In this document: positions 52,012 through 56,030 of the stretch, piece after piece
How positions within the stretch are numbered: position 1 is the stretch's first letter
How the letters are laid out: every line of letters begins with the position of its first letter
Assembly (NCBI GenBank): GCA_002305715.1
Contig: DBQD01000036.1
Location: 192,371-248,400, forward strand
Source of the DNA: Proteiniphilum sp. UBA1403
GTDB lineage: Bacteria > Bacteroidota > Bacteroidia > Bacteroidales > Dysgonomonadaceae
DNA length: 56,030 nt
Direction of reading: 5' to 3'
Translations under genes and position numbers: made by a program
The notes under the pieces: model-generated
What the model was told of the DNA's origin: nothing
The model's database searches: none
What the model saw: only the letters and a program-made list of their open reading frames with translations

Positions 52012-54021
52012 CTACTTTTTGCCATACCCCACAACGACAATTGCATTTTCGGGATACGCCTCAGAATTGAAAGAGTTTTCTTTCACATCACTCTCCTGAA
52101 GTTTAAAAACGACTGGTACACGCATCGTAAATTCGCCCTTCTGTACTGAAACACCTTTAATGGGAAATTCTTGTGTTTCAAATCCGACAAAAGAAATGAC
52201 CAATACTCCATCCACTGCAGGCACCTTCAATTGAAAACCACCCTTGTCGTCTGTTATCGTACCGGAGTTGGTTCCTTTGATAAGAACAGTTGCACCCTGC
52301 AATGGATGAGCACCCGATTTGGTCACTTTCCCTGTCACCAACAGGTAGTCCTCCTTTTCCCAATCAGGCATCTGTTGAAAAACCCGCACTACCTCCTTGC
52401 TCAAGATTGCCATATCACCCGAATTGAAATTCGTCTCAACGGCAGTCACTTTCCCAGCATCACTCACGTTGAAGGAAGCAGTGATTAAACCCTGCAGAGA
52501 TTGCTCCTGTGCCAAGACCGGATATCTGATATTATTCGCAATAAACCGCAACATCGCATTTTCACCTCCAGGGAAGATGAAACTTGGCTGTACCTGCGCA
52601 GTTACCATTATCTTTTCCCCAACAGCTGTGGGCTTATTAACCTCAACCTTTGATTCATTATTCCCAAGACTGAAAACTACCGGTAGTGTATACCGTACAT
52701 TGACAGCCACTCCACGTTGTTTCCCCGGTTTCCAGTTCGGCATCAATTTTAAGACACGAACAGCTTCTGCATCGAGAACTGGATCCACACCACGAACAAC
52801 CTTCACATCATCCACGCTCCCATCACTCATAACTACAAAGTTGCAGAATACGCGTCCCTGTATTCCTTTCTCCATTGCTATTTTTGGATATTGGATACTA
52901 TCCACCAGAAATTGAATCAAAGCTTCATTACCTCCCCAAAATTGAGGCATCTCTTCAACCACTATAAAAACCTCCTCCATATTTTCATCCTTCTTCACAG
53001 GCGGGGGATCCTGAATAGTGCCGGTATCACTGGTATATGTGTCCGGTAGAATGATATTTTCATCCAATTCTATTACTGGGTTTGCCGTATTTGTCTCTAC
53101 CAAGGCAGGTTCTCGCTCCGCAGCTATGAGGCTATTGGCGGTTAGCATCAGAAGCACAATAGGCAGTATCAGTAGATATTTAACCAACTGTACCGTGGAA
53201 GATTTGGATTTATTCATCATCATAATTCTCTGTTTTAATTGTGATACATTAAAGTTATTTACTATCTGAACTGCAGTTTCATGATAAGTCAGTCTGAGCA
53301 GGTGGTATTGATAATCGCGACTGTCCACGCCTTCTCGAAGCACTCCATTATCGGCAAGATACTCAAGGTTCATTGCCATCTCACGCTTCAACAGCCAGAC
53401 AAAAGGATTCCACCAAGAAAAAAGCAACACAATCTCAATGAGCAGCACATCCAGCGAGTGTTTCTCATTTACATGTGTATGTTCATGGATAATTATCTGT
53501 GCAAGTTCTTCCTCCGAATGCATTTGGGAGTTTATAAAAATCATTCCCAGAAACGAGAAAGGGGTCACATTTTTATCCAGATCATACACCTCAATTCCCG
53601 AAATAATGATCTTCTTGCTTTTCATGCGCATGCGGAGAATGGTTACCAGTTGCCATAAAAAACGTATGATAAAGAAGAGGGTTACAACCAGATAAGCGAT
53701 ACTAAGCAGTGCTTTCCAAGGGATATGGAACGAAGAAGTCTCAACGGTATCTCCCTCTGAGATTATTTCAAAAGACGGTGCCCCAATGGAGATAACAGTC
53801 TCGACTACAGTAGGTTCATTCAGTCTGAAACTCACAATATTCGTCAAGCCGGGAAGCACAAAGCATGGATAAACCAGCGAAAAAACGATCGCCGAAATAA
53901 AATAGAAACGTCTGATTTGTAAAAATGTATCGCTCTTAAGTATCAATGAATATAAGAGATAGAACAGCACCAATGCAAAATTTACCTGAATGATATAGAC
54001 ATAAATTGGATGCATGATCAA
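52012..54021 (-). CDS. M56 (BlaR1-type) metallopeptidase fused to TonB C-terminal and carboxypeptidase-like domains
   Basis: 669 residues. N-terminal membrane helices near 9-27, 39-57 and 107-127, the zinc-protease motif HEHTH (179-183) with LEYLADNGVL further on, and a last helix at about 279-298. The extracytoplasmic tail has a full TonB-C-like domain (about 362-452), a second degenerate copy (about 484-555) and a carboxypeptidase-regulatory-like domain (about 561-645). It ends ENAIVVVGYGKK, similar to the segment before the plug of SusC-type receptors. M56 proteins sense an envelope signal and inactivate a BlaI repressor; the partner gene is directly upstream (23-base gap). The ligand is unknown and there is no penicillin-binding sensor. 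Confidence 0.88.
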   Translation of the reverse strand: MIMHPIYVYIIQVNFALVLFYLLYSLILKSDTFLQIRRFYFISAIVFSLVYPCFVLPGLTNIVSFRLNEPTVVETVISIGAPSFEIISEGDTVETSSFHIPWKALLSIAYLVVTLFFIIRFLWQLVTILRMRMKSKKIIISGIEVYDLDKNVTPFSFLGMIFINSQMHSEEELAQIIIHEHTHVNEKHSLDVLLIEIVLLFSWWNPFVWLLKREMAMNLEYLADNGVLREGVDSRDYQYHLLRLTYHETAVQIVNNFNVSQLKQRIMMMNKSKSSTVQLVKYLLILPIVLLMLTANSLIAAEREPALVETNTANPVIELDENIILPDTYTSDTGTIQDPPPVKKDENMEEVFIVVEEMPQFWGGNEALIQFLVDSIQYPKIAMEKGIQGRVFCNFVVMSDGSVDDVKVVRGVDPVLDAEAVRVLKLMPNWKPGKQRGVAVNVRYTLPVVFSLGNNESKVEVNKPTAVGEKIMVTAQVQPSFIFPGGENAMLRFIANNIRYPVLAQEQSLQGLITASFNVSDAGKVTAVETNFNSGDMAILSKEVVRVFQQMPDWEKEDYLLVTGKVTKSGAHPLQGATVLIKGTNSGTITDDKGGFQLKVPAVDGVLVISFVGFETQEFPIKGVSVQKGEFTMRVPVVFKLQESDVKENSFNSEAYPENAIVVVGYGKK

Positions 54022-54044
54022 TGATTTTTAGGGTGACTGAATAA

Positions 54045-54410
54045 TTACTTCCGACTATTTTCAATCAGGCGTACAATCTCGTTCAGATCTTCGGCACTTA
54101 TTTTTTGTTCCTTGGCAAAGAAGGAGACCAGCTCTTTATAGGAGTTATCGAAATAACTCTTCACTACATCCGACAGGAAATGTCGCTTGTAAGCAGGTTC
54201 GGTAATCTTTGGCTTATATACTTTCACGTTGCCGAATCGCCTTTTTGTCAGATATCCCTTTTTCTCCAGATTTGTAAAAATGGATGCAATGGTCGTATAG
54301 GGCTGCCTTGGTTCTTCCATCCGGTCATACACATCTTTAATTGCACATTCATCCAATTGCCATACGTGCAGCATCACATTTTCTTCTTGAGGTGTTAATC
54401 GCTCCATCAT
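54045..54410 (-). CDS. BlaI/MecI/CopY family repressor
   Basis: 121 residues: winged helix (LTPQEENVMLHVWQLDECAIKDVYDRM, then PYTTIASIFTNLEKKGYLTKRRFGNVKVYKP) plus a C-terminal dimerisation helix. It is the transcriptional partner of the M56 gene: repressor binds the operator, and the M56 protease relieves repression. A palindrome and a -7 element lie 36-73 bases upstream. A 23-base gap to the M56 gene indicates one operon, as usual in such circuits. Confidence 0.93.
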   Translation of the reverse strand: MMERLTPQEENVMLHVWQLDECAIKDVYDRMEEPRQPYTTIASIFTNLEKKGYLTKRRFGNVKVYKPKITEPAYKRHFLSDVVKSYFDNSYKELVSFFAKEQKISAEDLNEIVRLIENSRK

Positions 54411-54445
54411 TATTTTTCATTTAGTATACTACATTAAAAACTAAC

Positions 54446-54483
54446 ACATCGCAAATGTACGATATTTTCGTAACATCGATGTT
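54446..54483 (-). promoter_or_regulatory. BlaI promoter with candidate operators
   Basis: TACATTTG on the minus strand (54452-54459) is a -7 match. A perfect 12-bp palindrome AACATCGATGTT (54472-54483) overlaps the expected -33 position. A second pair of half-sites, ACAT and ATGT (54446-54449 and 54455-54458), overlaps the -7 box. The half-sites resemble the TACA/TGTA type bound by BlaI/MecI repressors. Confidence 0.5.
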
Positions 54484-54606
54484 GTTTCGTAATAAATTTA
54501 TCGTTAAATAAATATAAACACTTTCTTCTGTTATGTCCCTTCCTATTTTAGCACAAAGAGGCTGTTCGATCTGTTCTATTGTTGCGATTAAAGGTGAGGA
54601 ATGGAT

Positions 54607-54639
54607 AAAAAAACTGCCTCGATACATTGTATGAGGCAG
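54607..54639 (-). terminator. Terminator after serC
   Basis: Minus strand: CTGCCTC (54639-54633) pairs with GAGGCAG (54620-54614), extended inward by four pairs with one bulge, followed by seven U residues (54613-54607). Confidence 0.85.
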
Positions 54640-54663
54640 CATCAGTTAAAATGGACTGTTGTT

Positions 54664-55743
54664 TTAGAGTTGTTTTTCGAAGTCCTGCATGCATTGAACC
54701 AGTGCTTCCACAGCTTCACGTGGGCAAGCATTGTAAATGGAAGCGCGGAAACCGCCAACAGAACGGTGTCCTTTAATTCCCACCATACCTCTCTCCTTTG
54801 CAAATTCGAGGAATGCAGTTTCTTTGTCTTTATACTCTTCGTTCATCACGAAGCAAACGTTCATGATGGAGCGGTCTTCTTTGGCAGCTGTTCCCACAAA
54901 GAGTCTGTTGCAGTCAATTTCGTTGTAAAGCAGTTCGGCTTTCTCCTTGTTCATCTTGTGCATTGCTTCCAAGCCACCTAGTTCTTTCACCCATTTCAAG
55001 GTTTCATGCATAACGAATATTGGGAATACGGGAGGCGTATTAAACATGGAGCGATCTTTTTCGGCAGCACCAATATGAGTACGGTAATCGACCATGGTCT
55101 GTATGGGTCTATCAAGTTTACCGAGAAGATCTTCGCGAACAATCACAAAGGCAACCCCTGCCGGACCCACATTCTTTTGTGCACCTCCGTAAATAACCCC
55201 ATACTTGGAAACATCAACCGGACGGCTCATAATATCGGACGACATATCGGCTACCAATGGTATTGGGCTGTCGATATCTTCATGAAGTTCCGTTCCGTAA
55301 ATGGTGTTGTTGGTTGTGATGTGAAAATAATCGGCATCGGTGGGGATGGTGTATCCTTTCGGGATATAGGAATAGTTTTTATCTTCCGATGAAGCCACAA
55401 CTTCTACCTCTCCATAAAACTTAGCCTCTTTGATGGCTTTCTTTGCCCAAACTCCGGTCTGTAGGTAAGCAGCTTTCTTTTGCAAGAGGTTGGCAGGCAC
55501 TTCAAAAAATTGCGTGCTGGCACCACCGCCCAAGAGAAGTACCCGGTAATTGTCGGGAATATTGAGTAGTTCCTCCCATAAATCGGCAGTCTCCTTCATG
55601 ATTCGCTCCCAACCCGGTGTACGGTGAGAAATTTCGAGGATACCAATACCAGTATTGTCGAAATCGCGTATTGCTTCAATGGCTGACTCTACTGCGGGGC
55701 GGGGCAACACACATGGCCCTGCATTGAAATTGTACTTCTTCAT
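54664..55743 (-). CDS. serC: Phosphoserine aminotransferase
   Basis: 359 residues, usual length. It converts 3-phosphohydroxypyruvate to phosphoserine with PLP. Visible: the start YNFNAGPCVLPRPAVE; ISHRTPGWERIMKET; GGGASTQFFEVPANLL; VADMSSDIMSRPVD; and YGGAQKNVGPAGVAFVI, which holds the PLP-binding lysine. The C-terminus carries KGHRSVGGFRASIYNACPREAVEAL. It starts 39 bases after the serA stop and ends in a terminator, so serA-serC form a two-step serine pathway operon. Confidence 0.97.
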   Translation of the reverse strand: MKKYNFNAGPCVLPRPAVESAIEAIRDFDNTGIGILEISHRTPGWERIMKETADLWEELLNIPDNYRVLLLGGGASTQFFEVPANLLQKKAAYLQTGVWAKKAIKEAKFYGEVEVVASSEDKNYSYIPKGYTIPTDADYFHITTNNTIYGTELHEDIDSPIPLVADMSSDIMSRPVDVSKYGVIYGGAQKNVGPAGVAFVIVREDLLGKLDRPIQTMVDYRTHIGAAEKDRSMFNTPPVFPIFVMHETLKWVKELGGLEAMHKMNKEKAELLYNEIDCNRLFVGTAAKEDRSIMNVCFVMNEEYKDKETAFLEFAKERGMVGIKGHRSVGGFRASIYNACPREAVEALVQCMQDFEKQL

Positions 55744-55782
55744 ATCGATTATTATTAAATACTTATTGACACTATCATATGG

Positions 55783-56030
55783 TTATTTATTCACCCTGTA
55801 ACACTCGTCGCCATTGTTAAAGTAAGCAACGGTCTGTTTGGCGGCAGCAAGACCGGAATTAATGTTTGCATCGGTTGTCTGTGCACCTGCCTTTTTGGGT
55901 GTAGAATAATAACGTTTCGGGAATTTGGTGAGGAACTCTTCGTGCCTATCTGGTTTTACATCGGTGGCAAATTGAAATTTGGGACGTTCCTCCATAATTC
56001 GGATCAGATCTTCCTCTACCAGCAGCTCCT
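55783..56030 (-). CDS. serA: D-3-phosphoglycerate dehydrogenase, C-terminal part, truncated by window edge
   Basis: The frame is open from the window end to the stop at 55783, giving about 81 residues; an ATG at 55995 is internal. Text such as ELLVEEDLIRIMEERPKFQFATDVKPD and PKKAGAQTTDANINSGLAAAKQTVAYF fits the end of the D-2-hydroxyacid dehydrogenase domain of Bacteroidota SerA, which lacks the long ACT tail. The enzyme oxidises 3-phosphoglycerate with NAD+, supplying the substrate of the serC product encoded downstream. Confidence 0.82.
   Translation of the reverse strand, partial: ELLVEEDLIRIMEERPKFQFATDVKPDRHEEFLTKFPKRYYSTPKKAGAQTTDANINSGLAAAKQTVAYFNNGDECYRVNK

Noticed and set aside
52012..54410. 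Beta-lactam resistance operon
   Set aside because: Although M56 and BlaI proteins are present, the sensor lacks a penicillin-binding domain and no beta-lactamase gene is adjacent; a resistance role is not supported.

Overview
This window is a contiguous chromosomal segment from a Bacteroidota bacterium, most likely Bacteroidales. The gene repertoire and order resemble the Porphyromonadaceae/Dysgonomonadaceae type, but the genus cannot be fixed from sequence alone. The evidence is: promoters of the TTTG / TAnnTTTG type instead of sigma70 boxes; no obvious Shine-Dalgarno sequences; the rpmB-rpmG-DUF4295-ftsY-rimO gene string; M56/BlaI sensor proteins carrying TonB C-terminal domains; TlpA-like lipoproteins; zinc-free L33 and L28; and YfhO and DUF4468 proteins. 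No insertion sequences, phage genes, CRISPR arrays or rRNA genes are seen. Coding density is high and most genes are housekeeping.

Layout. 1-3007 (+): 3' end of htpG, then coaA, greA and a HIT hydrolase. 3015-6136 (-): a TlpA-like lipoprotein without active-site cysteines and a GH109-type Gfo/Idh lipoprotein, separated by 530 noncoding bases holding an 11-nt tandem repeat and a terminator. 6260-10380 (-): rpmB, rpmG, a 53-residue DUF4295 protein, a terminator, then ftsY, rimO and a predicted HU/transmembrane/LysM protein. 10556-14343: a DUF4468 protein (-), then a membrane-anchored TPR protein, ribH, tRNA-Tyr, tRNA-Gly and a MATE transporter (+). 14370-21421 (-): a tightly packed run yraN, mmcQ-like, birA, pyrH, frr, rsgA, cls, aroK, alanine-dehydrogenase-like gene, with several stop/start overlaps. 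21575-24096 (+): a small basic protein, tadA, a secreted protein of unknown function, an HD hydrolase and an FMN reductase. 24213-30450: a Tat-exported Gfo/Idh oxidoreductase (-), then an alanine/sodium symporter with a large insertion, metG and a small outer-membrane barrel (+). 30626-33720 (-): a three-gene envelope operon that appears to encode the two halves of YjbH as separate proteins with a multidomain lipoprotein between them. 33935-37386 (+): a DUF1080 (3-keto-glycoside hydrolase-like) protein and YfhO. 37442-41872 (-): an AddB-like nuclease and gdhA. 42095-51913 (+): trmB, mrp, a NUDIX hydrolase, a 995-residue periplasmic TPR protein, a plugless outer-membrane barrel and a class A PBP. 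52012-56030 (-): an M56/TonB sensor with its BlaI repressor, then serC and the 3' end of serA.

How the genes work together. The central runs combine translation (tRNA genes, metG, frr, rsgA, L28/L33, rimO, tadA, trmB), membrane targeting (ftsY), cofactor synthesis (coaA, ribH, birA) and amino-acid metabolism (serA/serC, gdhA, aroK, alanine dehydrogenase, alanine symporter). This fits an amino-acid-using anaerobe. Around these lie envelope modules: the split YjbH operon, the TPR/barrel pair, the M56/BlaI circuit, and the predicted DNA-to-wall tether. The strongest candidate for an undescribed system is the 30.6-33.7 kb operon. Next are the HU/LysM protein, the M56 fusion, and a terminator-like leader with a three-codon ORF in front of greA. 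All family assignments come from reading motifs and recalled family features; no database search or structure prediction was run.
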